From DATCVA01 sp036567205 (lineage in GTDB: Bacteria; Pseudomonadota; Gammaproteobacteria; Burkholderiales; Burkholderiaceae_B), in NCBI GenBank assembly GCA_036567205.1, contig DATCVA010000091.1, positions 1 to 9,698 on the forward strand: a stretch of DNA of 9,698 nucleotides. The letters are read 5' to 3'. Position 1 is the first letter of the stretch, and each line of letters begins with the position of its first letter. Of this stretch, positions 1-7,877 are shown one piece after another. The notes beneath the pieces are model-generated. The model saw only the letters and a program-made list of their open reading frames with translations, did no database searches and was not told the origin of the DNA. Both the position numbers and the translations under genes were made by a program.

Positions 1-689
1 TGGAAAGCCTTGCTGAGCTGTTGAAAAAAAACCGCATAAGGAACAAACTGACGTTCTCGCACATTGCTGAGGACATGCGGCCTTTCCTGTGGCATGGAAT
101 GCGTGTGGAGCCGCAGTTTACCTATCATATAGGACTCGACGGCTGGCGAAACTCGATTGATCCCAGCGCGTTGAACCGGGCCAGAAAAGCAAGATCACTG
201 GGCTATACCTGCGAAGTAAGCAGCGCCTACGGCGATGTATGCGAATGCCTCAAGTCAGCAGAAGAAAGGAAACAATTCAAGCATCTGGTTTCAGCAGAGG
301 AGCTGAAAAACCTGGCGCAGCAGATGGAGGAAAATCTGATTTGTTTCCTGGTCCGGGACGCAGATGGCGCGATCAAGGGCGCCTCCATATGTCTTTACAC
401 TGACGGCCATGTCATGGACTGGTCGGCTGCAGTAAAAACAGAAGCATTGCAAGAGGGCGCCAATAATATTCTGGTTGAATTCCTTCTGGACTATTTCAAT
501 CAAAAAGGGTGCAGGACATTCGACTTTGTAGGTGCGAACATCCCACCTGTAGCCCGCATGAAAGAATTCTGGGGCGGCGAACTGATCACTTACTACAGCA
601 TCCGGCAAATTGGATTTCGAGAAATCGCTCGAACAACGTACCACGTCGCCAAAGCGTTATTTCCGCATAAACGTGCTGGCCAACGATAA
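1..689 (+). CDS. FemAB/GNAT-like acyl- or aminoacyltransferase, 5'-truncated
   Basis: This is the C-terminal part of a transferase with the GNAT fold, of the FemAB-like kind found in polysaccharide and cell-envelope loci. The frame is open to the window edge (the first full codon is at position 3), so the TTG at 21 is probably not the real start; about 228 residues are visible and FemAB-like proteins are usually 300-350 aa. The diagnostic part is the last third: a strand reading LICFLVRDADGAIKGASICL, then a helix around GANNILVEFLLDYF, then the strand and loop DFVGANIPPVARMKEFWGGEL (about positions 522-585), typical of the second GNAT-like domain. Family members transfer acyl or aminoacyl groups to amino sugars or peptidoglycan peptides; the substrate here cannot be read from the sequence. 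It lies 25 bp upstream of the deacetylase-like gene and is probably co-transcribed with it. The fold assignment is fairly secure, the reaction is inference. Confidence 0.72.
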   Translation, partial: ESLAELLKKNRIRNKLTFSHIAEDMRPFLWHGMRVEPQFTYHIGLDGWRNSIDPSALNRARKARSLGYTCEVSSAYGDVCECLKSAEERKQFKHLVSAEELKNLAQQMEENLICFLVRDADGAIKGASICLYTDGHVMDWSAAVKTEALQEGANNILVEFLLDYFNQKGCRTFDFVGANIPPVARMKEFWGGELITYYSIRQIGFREIARTTYHVAKALFPHKRAGQR

Positions 690-714
690 CTGACGGAAGT
701 GGCTTAAAAATCTT

Positions 715-2061
715 ATGCAAAACGCACAGGTTTATATTTGGCTTCAAGCCATCCTTGCCGAGCGCTTCGGCGCTGGCATTACATTGTCTGAACCCCAGCA
801 AGGCTATGCCGTTCTGTCCGTAGCCGGCAGCCCTCTTACCATACGAATCATTGCCGATCCCGCGACATTCACCCGTGCTGATTCCAATCTGCCGTTTAGC
901 TCGTGGGATGGCGCTGGCGAAGGTTGGAAAATGCCGCTTAAGCAGGCTTTGCCCGCTCCCGGCCTGGACAAGCTGCGCACTCCGCTGATCGAGCAAAGCG
1001 AAGCAGGTTTCATTATTCACTACGATATTCTGGGCCTCACTTACTGGATGCTGTCGCGCCAGGAAGAAGTCGATCGTACAGAGATGGATCATCACGGCCG
1101 TTTTCCAGCCACGGCATCGCACGCCTGCAAACACAACTATCTGGAACGCCCTTTGGTCGATGAATGGCTTGACGTTCTGGGCCAGGTTTTTAAGCGGCTT
1201 TGGCCCGGCATCAGCCTGAACAAGCACACATTCTCGATGCGGGTATCCCACGACGTTGATTGGGCAAGCCGCTATGGTTTCTTTGGCTTTATGCTGTTTC
1301 TACGGACGATGGCGTGCGACGTAATCAAGCAACGCAATCCTGGCCTGGCGTTAAAGGCGTCTGCGATCTGGTACCGTTCCCACAAACATTTACACCCGCA
1401 AGATCCCTATAACACCTTCGACTGGATCATGGATGCTTCCGAGCTGCATGGTCTGGTCAGCGCCTTCTATTTTATTTGCGGCCGCACCAACTCCGCCATG
1501 GACACATGGTATGAACCCGAGCATCCTGCCATCCGCGAACTGTTGCGGCACATCCATGCGCGCGGACACGAAATCGGGCTTCACCCAAGCTACAACACAT
1601 ATAAAAAACCCGAAATTTTTATTTCAGAAGCGCAGCGCTTAAAACGCATATGCGCCGAGGAAGGAATTGAACAATCCGGATGGGGCGGCCGGATGCATAT
1701 TCTGCGCTGGGCCACCCCCAGCACCCTTTACGGCTGGGAGCAAAGCGGCATGACGTATGACAGCACCCTAACCTATGCTGACCGCCCGGGCTTCCGTTGC
1801 GGCACCTGCTTTGAATATCCCGCCTTCGATCCGGTACGCGGTGTAGCGCTGAACCTGCGCCTTCGGCCTCTTGTTGCCATGGAGAGCACCATCATCGCCT
1901 CGCGTTACATGGGGTTGGGTACAAGCGACGTTGCGCGCGCAAAATTTCTGGAACTGAAAAGCATCTGCCGCGCTGTCAATGGCTGCTTCACCTTGCTCTG
2001 GCATAACTCCGAACTGGATAGTCCGCAAAAACAGCAGCTTTATATAAGCCTTTTGGCTTAA
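715..2061 (+). CDS. Polysaccharide deacetylase-like protein (CE4/NodB fold, atypical motifs)
   Basis: The 448-aa protein has an N-terminal domain of unknown role (about residues 1-170) and a C-terminal NodB-like domain. Motif 1 is SHDVDW (H179, D180, D182), replacing the classical TFDDG. Motif 2 is GHEIGLHPSYN (residues 284-294): H290 matches the first metal His of H-[ST]-x-x-H, but the second position is N294. A later RMHILRW segment and the C-terminal LLWHNSE (H430) match the substrate-groove and catalytic-His regions. This layout is known from uncharacterised CE4-superfamily proteins in polysaccharide loci, so the departures are probably family traits and not decay. No signal peptide is seen, so it would act in the cytoplasm, perhaps on a sugar nucleotide or lipid-linked intermediate. 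The ATG at 715 is the only plausible start after an in-frame TGA at 691; the nearest purine-rich stretch (GGAAG, 695-699) is rather far away. Deacetylase activity is inferred, not shown. Confidence 0.82.
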   Translation: MQNAQVYIWLQAILAERFGAGITLSEPQQGYAVLSVAGSPLTIRIIADPATFTRADSNLPFSSWDGAGEGWKMPLKQALPAPGLDKLRTPLIEQSEAGFIIHYDILGLTYWMLSRQEEVDRTEMDHHGRFPATASHACKHNYLERPLVDEWLDVLGQVFKRLWPGISLNKHTFSMRVSHDVDWASRYGFFGFMLFLRTMACDVIKQRNPGLALKASAIWYRSHKHLHPQDPYNTFDWIMDASELHGLVSAFYFICGRTNSAMDTWYEPEHPAIRELLRHIHARGHEIGLHPSYNTYKKPEIFISEAQRLKRICAEEGIEQSGWGGRMHILRWATPSTLYGWEQSGMTYDSTLTYADRPGFRCGTCFEYPAFDPVRGVALNLRLRPLVAMESTIIASRYMGLGTSDVARAKFLELKSICRAVNGCFTLLWHNSELDSPQKQQLYISLLA

Positions 2062-2244
2062 AGCCCCTCTGATCAAATCCCCTGAGTCTAATCCGCGTCC
2101 TGAAGAGGCGGCCGGCAAAGCAGCAAGGCGCCCGTCGGAAGACGAAGCAGCCGGGTGAACTTGACGACAAGGTGCTTAAATACCAGGCTGCTTCTTTTAA
2201 AGTACCGCTATTCAGTCTCAGCGTCTTCTATAAGAACGTCGTTC

Positions 2245-3348
2245 ATGAAAAAAGTTCTCATTTTAGGGATTGACACTTTTGCGGCAAAAAACATGCCGCA
2301 AGTCAAGTCCATGTCGCGCTTAGGTTATGTGTTTACGATCGCAACCACTGATTCGCGCAACAACTCAGTCAGGACATTTAATCAAATCAATGATACCGGC
2401 CATAAAATAACGGTTCTTTCCCCACGTCTGTTCACACGCCTTGGGCAAGTACGCAGCCTGCTGCGCAACGGTCCGTACAACCATATAGAGCTCTATGCGG
2501 GCGGCAGATTCACTCTGTTTTATATTTGCCTTCTCCGGTATTACAGGTGCAACTGGATAGTCGTTGAACGAGGGGATATCGGCTCTAGAGACTCGTACTC
2601 CCGGCTTATACGGCACATGATCGAAATCGCATACAGGGCTGCCGACGCGGTCTGGTACAAAGAGCCCTACATGCGCCCCCTGCTTAAGGAAGCAGGAGCA
2701 AAACACCTGTATTTCGTTCCCAATGCGGCCGAAGTGCCTGCATTGGCCACGCCCGAAAAAAAAGACATCGATTTTCTGTGGGCCAACCGGCTGGTCTACA
2801 TACGCTACCCGGAATGGATCGTGCGCGCCATCAAGGACCCGGCGCTCTCGCAATGCAAGACTGTCATGCTGGGGCTTCAACCCGAGGCACACTGCAGTCC
2901 CGCCACACGCGCCATGCAAGATTATATGCGTGATAATAAGTCACCCGCCCTAGAGCTTCAGGAGTTCGTCGATCCACGCCCCTGGTACTGTCGCTCACGC
3001 TTTTTTTTACTGCCTGCGCGCCTGGTATTTGGTAATAACGCGTTGCTGGAAGCCATGGCCCACGGCGTCGTGCCGATTGTGACGGAATCACCCGGCATCG
3101 AGATGTTGATCACAGATGGCGTAAACGGATTCATCAGCAAGGCGGACGAGACTTCGTTTCAGCAAACCATGATAAAGGCATATCGGCTTGACCAACCGGC
3201 CTGGCAAGACATGTCCCAGGCGGCCATCGGAGTCATAGAAGAAAAATTCGGCCTGGACCTGTGGAGCGCTCGCATGGAGAAGATGTATAAAGAGCTAGCC
3301 GCGAAACCGAAACCTGGCAAACGTGAAGGACTGGCATCAGCGGGGTAA
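2245..3348 (+). CDS. GT4-like glycosyltransferase (GT-B fold)
   Basis: The predicted protein of 367 aa starts with MKKVLILGIDTFAAKN, a typical Rossmann beta-strand opening of a GT-B enzyme. The C-terminal nucleotide-sugar site is seen as NNALLEAMAHGVVPIVTESP followed by GIEMLITDGVNGFI (E269, G274, P277, E286). It would add one sugar of the repeat unit to the lipid-linked acceptor on the cytoplasmic side of the membrane. I chose the ATG at 2245 over the in-frame GTG at 2155: the 30 extra residues do not resemble a GT-B start, and AAGAA at 2232-2236 gives a weak ribosome-binding site at suitable spacing. The first Glu of the usual EX7E motif is missing (V261 eight residues before E269). The gene holds A8 (2756-2763) and T8 (3001-3008) runs. 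Donor and linkage are unknown. It is separated by 183 bp from the upstream gene, where I see no convincing promoter or terminator. Confidence 0.83.
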   Translation: MKKVLILGIDTFAAKNMPQVKSMSRLGYVFTIATTDSRNNSVRTFNQINDTGHKITVLSPRLFTRLGQVRSLLRNGPYNHIELYAGGRFTLFYICLLRYYRCNWIVVERGDIGSRDSYSRLIRHMIEIAYRAADAVWYKEPYMRPLLKEAGAKHLYFVPNAAEVPALATPEKKDIDFLWANRLVYIRYPEWIVRAIKDPALSQCKTVMLGLQPEAHCSPATRAMQDYMRDNKSPALELQEFVDPRPWYCRSRFFLLPARLVFGNNALLEAMAHGVVPIVTESPGIEMLITDGVNGFISKADETSFQQTMIKAYRLDQPAWQDMSQAAIGVIEEKFGLDLWSARMEKMYKELAAKPKPGKREGLASAG

Positions 3349-3357
3349 CCGCCTGGT

Positions 3358-3393
3358 GTGCCGTATGGTTAGTTTGAATTAACCAGATGGCAC
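3358..3393 (+). other. Intergenic hairpin between glycosyltransferase and asnB
   Basis: The arms GTGCCGTATGGTTA (3358-3371) and TAACCAGATGGCAC (3380-3393) pair over 14 positions with one mismatch and one G-T wobble, around the 8-nt loop GTTTGAAT. The structure starts 9 bp after the TAA of the glycosyltransferase and ends 42 bp before the asnB start. No T-run follows on either strand, so it is not a classical Rho-independent terminator. It could stabilise or process the mRNA, or attenuate reading into asnB. Its presence is seen directly; its role is unknown. Confidence 0.6.
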
Positions 3394-3421
3394 GTCAGCC
3401 TAATGAAAACTGGCAAGTGGC

Positions 3422-3426
3422 AAGGA
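3422..3426 (+). promoter_or_regulatory. Ribosome-binding site that fixes the asnB start
   Basis: AAGGA ends 9 bases before the ATG at 3436. This supports 3436 as the start and argues against the in-frame ATG at 3403, which has no such site and would bury the catalytic cysteine. Confidence 0.75.
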
Positions 3427-3435
3427 ACTCATCAA

Positions 3436-5430
3436 ATGTGTGGCTTTGCGGGGGTATATCAGAACTCGAAGATAGCGGATCTGGAACTGTCTGCGATAGC
3501 CATGGCCAATGCCATTGCCCACCGCGGACCTGACGACGCAGGCGTCTGGGCAGACCATACGTTTAGACTGGCCTTAAGCCACCGTCGCCTGTCCATTCTT
3601 GACCTCTCTTCTGCCGGCCATCAGCCCATGCTTTCGGCCTGCGCACGTTATGTCATCGTTTTCAACGGGGAAATCTATAACCATCTCGATATGCAGACCC
3701 GTCTGAACCATGAAGGGAACGCCCCGAACTGGCGGGGACACTCCGATACCGAAACATTGCTCGCTTGCTTCGCCGCGTGGGGAGTGCAAAGAACCTTGCA
3801 AGCCACCGTCGGAATGTTTACCCTTGCTCTGTGGGATCGGCAATCCAAAGTATTGACACTCGCGCGCGACCGGCTGGGAGAAAAGCCGCTATATTGGGGA
3901 TGGCAAAACGACACGCTGCTGTTTGGCTCGGAGCTTAAAGCAATAAAAGCGCATCCATCCTTCAAAGGGGTAATCGATCGTAATGCGCTGGCGCTATTGA
4001 TGCGCCACGGATTTATTGCAACGCCCTACAGTATCTATCAAGGCATTGAAAAATTAAGGCCCGGTCATTACATTAGCATTCCACTGGCCGACCATGGCGC
4101 AGCGCACTCAGCGCGTTCGGTGGCTTACTGGGAAATGAATGATGTCATCCAGCGTGGGTTAAGCAATCCGTTTTCCGGCACTGACGAACAGGCCGTGAAT
4201 GCATTGGAGCATCAGCTTTGCAAAAGTATTGACGGGCAAATGCTGGCCGATGTGCCCCTCGGAGCTTTTCTAAGCGGCGGCATTGACAGCAGCACTATTG
4301 TCGCCCTGATGCAGGCTCAATGTCGTCAGCCCGTTCGCACCTTTACGATCGGTTTTGACGATAAGCACTACAACGAAGCCGTACATGCTCAAAACATTGC
4401 CAGACACCTGGGCACGGCACATACAGAACTTTATGTCCAGGCTAGCGATGCGCTGACGGTAATTCCGCACCTGCCTGAAATTTACGATGAACCTTTTGCC
4501 GACAGCTCGCAAATCCCTACTTTTCTTATTAGCCGACTGGCGCGGCAACACGTCACGGTCGCCTTAAGCGGTGATGCGGGCGATGAGCTTTTCGGCGGCT
4601 ATAACACCTATCAGTTCGTGCCGGCTCTGTGGCGCAAAATCAACCGCTCGCCGACACCGCTGCGCCGGCTGGCGGCAGCGGGCCTGACCAGCCTCTCTAC
4701 CTCTGGCTGGGATGCCGTATTTTCGCCCCTGCAGCCCATAATGCCAAATAAGCTGAAGCGCAGCATCACCGGCGAAAAATGCCACAAGCTTGCCGAGATT
4801 TTAAGCGCCGCCAATAAAGAAGCGTTCTACCGTCAGCTAAGCAGCCATTGGAAATATCCCGAACACATCGTAACGCAAGCAAGCGAGCCAGACACCTTGC
4901 TCAATGAGCCGGCGGCATGGCCGCAAGTAGATAGCTTCGAACACTGGATGATGGCGTTAAGCGCACAAACCTATATGACCGATGATATTCTGGTCAAAGT
5001 CGACCGCGCCGCCATGAGCAACAGCCTTGAGGTCAGGATCCCCATGCTTGATCACCGCGTCGTGGAATTGGCCTGGACCATGCCTCTTCACATGAAAATT
5101 CGCGACAGGCAAGGTAAATGGCTATTGCGTCAGGTGCTATACCGGCACGTTCCCAAAACACTTTTCGAACGCCCTAAGAAGGGATTTTCCATTCCGCTGG
5201 CCGATTGGCTGCGTGGGCCGCTACGCGACTGGGCTGAAGCCCTTCTGAATGAAAACCGCCTTCGGCAAGAGGGATATTTCAATCCACTCCCGATCAGACA
5301 GGCCTGGGAACATCATTTGACGGAGCAGCGCGACTATTCGACAAAACTCTGGTGTCTTTTGATGTTTCAAGCCTGGCTTGAAAAAGAAAAAACAGGTTCA
5401 GTAGACCGCGCACAGACATCCCGTCCATAA
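3436..5430 (+). CDS. asnB: Asparagine synthase (glutamine-hydrolysing) / amidotransferase
   Basis: This 664-aa two-domain enzyme takes ammonia from glutamine and uses ATP to turn a carboxylate into an amide. The class II glutaminase domain (about 1-215) begins MCGFAGVY, so Cys2 becomes the N-terminal nucleophile after removal of Met; further landmarks are HRGPDD, HRRLSI (R50), NGEIYN (residues 77-82) and HSDTET (D104). The synthetase domain has the PP-loop SGGIDSS (280-286), SGDAGDELFGGY (378-389) and VDRAAMSNSLEVRIPMLDHR near the C-terminal half. All key residues look intact and the length is normal for the family. The start is chosen because Cys2 must be N-terminal. In surface-polysaccharide loci such enzymes often amidate a uronic acid or similar sugar carboxylate, as proposed for O-antigen amidotransferases; plain asparagine synthesis is the alternative. 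It sits between the glycosyltransferase and the polymerase-like gene, which favours a polysaccharide role, but this is inference. Confidence 0.95.
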   Translation: MCGFAGVYQNSKIADLELSAIAMANAIAHRGPDDAGVWADHTFRLALSHRRLSILDLSSAGHQPMLSACARYVIVFNGEIYNHLDMQTRLNHEGNAPNWRGHSDTETLLACFAAWGVQRTLQATVGMFTLALWDRQSKVLTLARDRLGEKPLYWGWQNDTLLFGSELKAIKAHPSFKGVIDRNALALLMRHGFIATPYSIYQGIEKLRPGHYISIPLADHGAAHSARSVAYWEMNDVIQRGLSNPFSGTDEQAVNALEHQLCKSIDGQMLADVPLGAFLSGGIDSSTIVALMQAQCRQPVRTFTIGFDDKHYNEAVHAQNIARHLGTAHTELYVQASDALTVIPHLPEIYDEPFADSSQIPTFLISRLARQHVTVALSGDAGDELFGGYNTYQFVPALWRKINRSPTPLRRLAAAGLTSLSTSGWDAVFSPLQPIMPNKLKRSITGEKCHKLAEILSAANKEAFYRQLSSHWKYPEHIVTQASEPDTLLNEPAAWPQVDSFEHWMMALSAQTYMTDDILVKVDRAAMSNSLEVRIPMLDHRVVELAWTMPLHMKIRDRQGKWLLRQVLYRHVPKTLFERPKKGFSIPLADWLRGPLRDWAEALLNENRLRQEGYFNPLPIRQAWEHHLTEQRDYSTKLWCLLMFQAWLEKEKTGSVDRAQTSRP

Positions 5431-5488
5431 TGAATAACGTACGGCAATGCAAGGCAAGCCCGCACGCTGCTCGCAAGGATGATAACTA

Positions 5489-6706
5489 ATGAAAATAGAA
5501 TTAATCTCCTCGGCGTTTGATATTCTCGCCGCCCTGCTGGTCTTCATACTAGGCATTTTTATTGCCAAGGGCGTTGGCAATCTACTGGGAACCACGGCCC
5601 GTCGCTCCTTGCTTATTTATGGCTGGCATACCATTTTTTGTTTTATCTTTGCACGGTATGTTGTTGCCAATGGCGGTGATGCGCGCGGTTATTACATGGC
5701 CGGTGAACGCGGCGATGCCGTATTTTCACTGGGCACACATGCAGTCAATTACCTGACGACTATTTTCGTGCAGGTTTTCCAGCTTTCGTTTTTAGGCACG
5801 TCGCTGGTATTTAATATTTTCGGCGTTATAGGCTTGCTGGCATTTGATGCGGCGCTGCGCCTGGTTACCGCGGAAAAACCACGAACCATACGATGGTTCG
5901 CAACATTAATTGTATTTTTACCATCAATCAGTTTCTGGTCATCCGCCATAGGCAAAGACTCGCTCGCCTTCATGGCGACCGGTCTTGCGCTGTGGGCCGC
6001 CCTGAATCTGCGCCACCGGATTCCGGTCCTGCTGATTGCTGTGGCCGTCATGTTGATGGTTCGGCCTCATATGGCTGGAATAATGATCATGGCACTGGCC
6101 TTATCATTTATTTTTCAACGCAAGGTTCCTTTGCGACAACGCCTGCTATTAGGAACTTTTGCACTGGCTGCCGCGGCGATCATGGTTCCCTTCGGTCTGC
6201 AGTACGCGGGGGTGGGCGACGAAAATACCGAAGACTTAAGCTCTTACATCGAAGAACGCCAGCAGCAAAACCAGGCGGGCGGCACCAGTATTGATCTGGC
6301 GTCCATGAGCCCGCCCATGCAGCTTTACACTTATCTGTTTCGACCGCTTCCCATTGAAGCATCCGGAATTTTTGGCCTGGCTGCCTCAATGGACAACATG
6401 ATTCTGCTGTTTCTCTTTATTGCCGGCGGGTGGCGGCTGCTAAAAGGACGCAAGCAGGTGTTAATCGGCAACCGAAGCTTTTTATGGTTCTACTCTCTGG
6501 TAGCCTGGACGGTTTTAGCTCTGACAACCGCAAACCTGGGTATTTCAATGCGGCAAAAATGGATGGTTGCTCCCATTTTGATTTTTTTACTTATATCGGT
6601 ACTGGGTAAGCGCCGAGGCGCAAGACGGATCTCCCGCACACAACCGGTCCTCATCCAGCACGTTGTCGAACGCGGCAGCACACAGCTTCCGTCTTCCCAT
6701 GGTTGA
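5489..6706 (+). CDS. Multi-pass membrane protein, probable Wzy-type polysaccharide polymerase
   Basis: The 405-aa protein has about 11-12 hydrophobic segments (roughly 10-30, 41-60, 84-102, 104-124, 134-152, 158-173, 178-192, 195-210, 218-236, 300-315, 332-348, 358-372) and one large hydrophilic loop at about 238-290. That loop carries a Glu/Gln-rich stretch (residues 245-262). Conserved-looking polar motifs are GDARGYY (63-69), LPSISFWSSAIGKD (144-157), RPH (192-194), RP (285-286) and GISMRQK (351-357), where arginines at membrane edges resemble the arginine motifs of Wzy polymerases. Wzy joins undecaprenyl-linked repeat units at the periplasmic face. Wzy proteins share little sequence, so the call rests on topology, motifs and position beside asnB and glycosyltransferases; an O-antigen ligase or another integral membrane protein is the alternative. 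The start has a good ribosome-binding site (AAGGA at 5475-5479, 9 bases before the ATG). The C-terminal tail after residue 373 is basic and cytoplasmic by the positive-inside rule. Confidence 0.7.
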   Translation: MKIELISSAFDILAALLVFILGIFIAKGVGNLLGTTARRSLLIYGWHTIFCFIFARYVVANGGDARGYYMAGERGDAVFSLGTHAVNYLTTIFVQVFQLSFLGTSLVFNIFGVIGLLAFDAALRLVTAEKPRTIRWFATLIVFLPSISFWSSAIGKDSLAFMATGLALWAALNLRHRIPVLLIAVAVMLMVRPHMAGIMIMALALSFIFQRKVPLRQRLLLGTFALAAAAIMVPFGLQYAGVGDENTEDLSSYIEERQQQNQAGGTSIDLASMSPPMQLYTYLFRPLPIEASGIFGLAASMDNMILLFLFIAGGWRLLKGRKQVLIGNRSFLWFYSLVAWTVLALTTANLGISMRQKWMVAPILIFLLISVLGKRRGARRISRTQPVLIQHVVERGSTQLPSSHG

Positions 6707-6709
6707 ATC

Positions 6710-7840
6710 ATGAAATTCCTGTTGATCGCCAGTTTTGCAGACTCCGTATGGCCATTCAGAGGACCTTTGATTCAAGCGCTTCTGGCGTGTGGGTTGCAGG
6801 TGCATGTAGCAGCGCCCGGACTGACGGAAAATAGTTCAATACGGCGGCAACTTGAAGCAAAAGGCGTCACAGCGCATAACTTGCAATTACGCCGCACAAG
6901 CATGAATCCTTTCAGCGATTTCAGCACCTTGCTGCAGCTATGGCGCCTGGCCCGCTCCGTGCGCCCGGACTTCGTTCTGAGCTACACGATCAAGCCGGTA
7001 ATTTATGGCTCTCTGGCAGCCACCCTGGCCCGAGTGCCGCATCGGTTTGCCCTGATTACAGGGCTGGGCTATACGTTTTTGGGCCAGGACAGCAATGGCG
7101 CATACAAGCGGGGATGGCTTCGCGCGCTGATACAAAAACTTTACACACTGGCACTGCGCCGTACACAAAAAGTATTCTTCCAGAACCCCGATGATCAGGC
7201 ACTATTTCGTTCGCTGGGTTTGCTCCGCCCGAATACAGAGTCCATAGTTGTCAATGGGTCAGGCATTGACATCGCTGCGTATCGACCGGCGCCATTGCCC
7301 ACGGCCCCGCGCTTTCTTTTAATTGCGCGACTGTTGGGCGACAAAGGTATTCGCGAATACGTCCAGGCGGCCCGGCTGGTACGCACAGCACATCCGGATG
7401 CACACTTCAGCCTGGCCGGATGGATAGACGAAAACCCGGACTCCATTGCACAACACGAACTTGATACCTGGATCACCGAAGGAGTCATTACCTATTTAGG
7501 CCGCCTGCAAGACGTCCGTCCGGCAATTGCCGACTGCGGGGTATATGTATTGCCATCGTATCGTGAGGGCACACCGCGCACTGTGCTTGAGGCTATGGCC
7601 ATGGGGCGCGCCATCATCACCACCGACTCTCCGGGATGCCGCGAAACGGTTATCGAGGGCGACAATGGTTACCTGGTACCCGTCAAATCGGCAGACGCTC
7701 TGGCACAGGCAATGCTGCGCTTTATCAATAACCCAACCTTGGCGCAACACATGGGCCGGCGATCGCGCGCCATTGCCGAAAGCAAATATGACGTTCACAA
7801 AGTCAATGCCGTCATGCTGCACGAAATGTGTATTCAATAA
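6710..7840 (+). CDS. GT4 glycosyltransferase, PglA-like
   Basis: This 376-aa GT-B enzyme has a clear GT4 C-terminal domain: IARLLGDKG (R207, K212, which contact the donor diphosphate in the family) and SYREGTPRTVLEAMAMG with the full EX7E pair E286 and E294, followed by TTDSPGCRETV. The EGTPR...SPGCRE wording is characteristic of enzymes like Campylobacter PglA, which add GalNAc to undecaprenyl-PP-diNAc-bacillosamine, and of related enzymes that add the second sugar of O-antigen units. The N-terminal half has the usual KPVIYG and ITGLGY segments (95-100 and 116-121). It would work on the cytoplasmic face of the membrane on the product of the PglC-like gene downstream. The ATG lies 3 bp after the stop of the polymerase-like gene and has no clear ribosome-binding site, so translation is probably coupled. 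The exact donor sugar is not determined. Confidence 0.9.
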   Translation: MKFLLIASFADSVWPFRGPLIQALLACGLQVHVAAPGLTENSSIRRQLEAKGVTAHNLQLRRTSMNPFSDFSTLLQLWRLARSVRPDFVLSYTIKPVIYGSLAATLARVPHRFALITGLGYTFLGQDSNGAYKRGWLRALIQKLYTLALRRTQKVFFQNPDDQALFRSLGLLRPNTESIVVNGSGIDIAAYRPAPLPTAPRFLLIARLLGDKGIREYVQAARLVRTAHPDAHFSLAGWIDENPDSIAQHELDTWITEGVITYLGRLQDVRPAIADCGVYVLPSYREGTPRTVLEAMAMGRAIITTDSPGCRETVIEGDNGYLVPVKSADALAQAMLRFINNPTLAQHMGRRSRAIAESKYDVHKVNAVMLHEMCIQ

Positions 7841-7853
7841 ATGTTGATCCGTA

Positions 7854-7871
7854 CCTCTGACTGCCTCTGAC
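7854..7871 (+). repeat. Short tandem direct repeat CCTCTGAC x2
   Basis: Two copies of CCTCTGAC (7854-7861 and 7864-7871) stand exactly 10 bp, about one helical turn, apart, just after the end of the glycosyltransferase and 6 bp before the left arm of the long inverted repeat. This could be a protein-binding site, but so short a repeat may be chance. Confidence 0.35.
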
Positions 7872-7877
7872 ACAGTT

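Noticed and set aside
586..1251. Minus-strand ORFs such as this 221-codon one, and others opposite asnB and the polymerase gene
   Set aside because: They lie wholly opposite well-supported genes, lack family motifs and have no ribosome-binding sites; they are shadows.
2045..2065. Short hairpin TAAGCC-TTTT-GGCTTA at the end of the deacetylase gene as a terminator
   Set aside because: Only a 6-bp stem overlapping the stop codon, with no T-run after it.
2161..2200. Promoter starting with TTGACG before the first glycosyltransferase
   Set aside because: No acceptable -10 hexamer at 16-18 bp spacing; the AT-rich TAAATA and TTTTAA are at wrong distances.
2155..2244. N-terminal extension of the glycosyltransferase from the GTG at 2155
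   Set aside because: The 30 extra residues do not resemble a GT-B N-terminus, whereas MKKVLILG from 2245 does.
3403..3435. Earlier in-frame ATG for asnB
   Set aside because: It would place 11 residues before the catalytic Cys, which must be N-terminal; the ATG at 3436 also has a well-spaced AAGGA.
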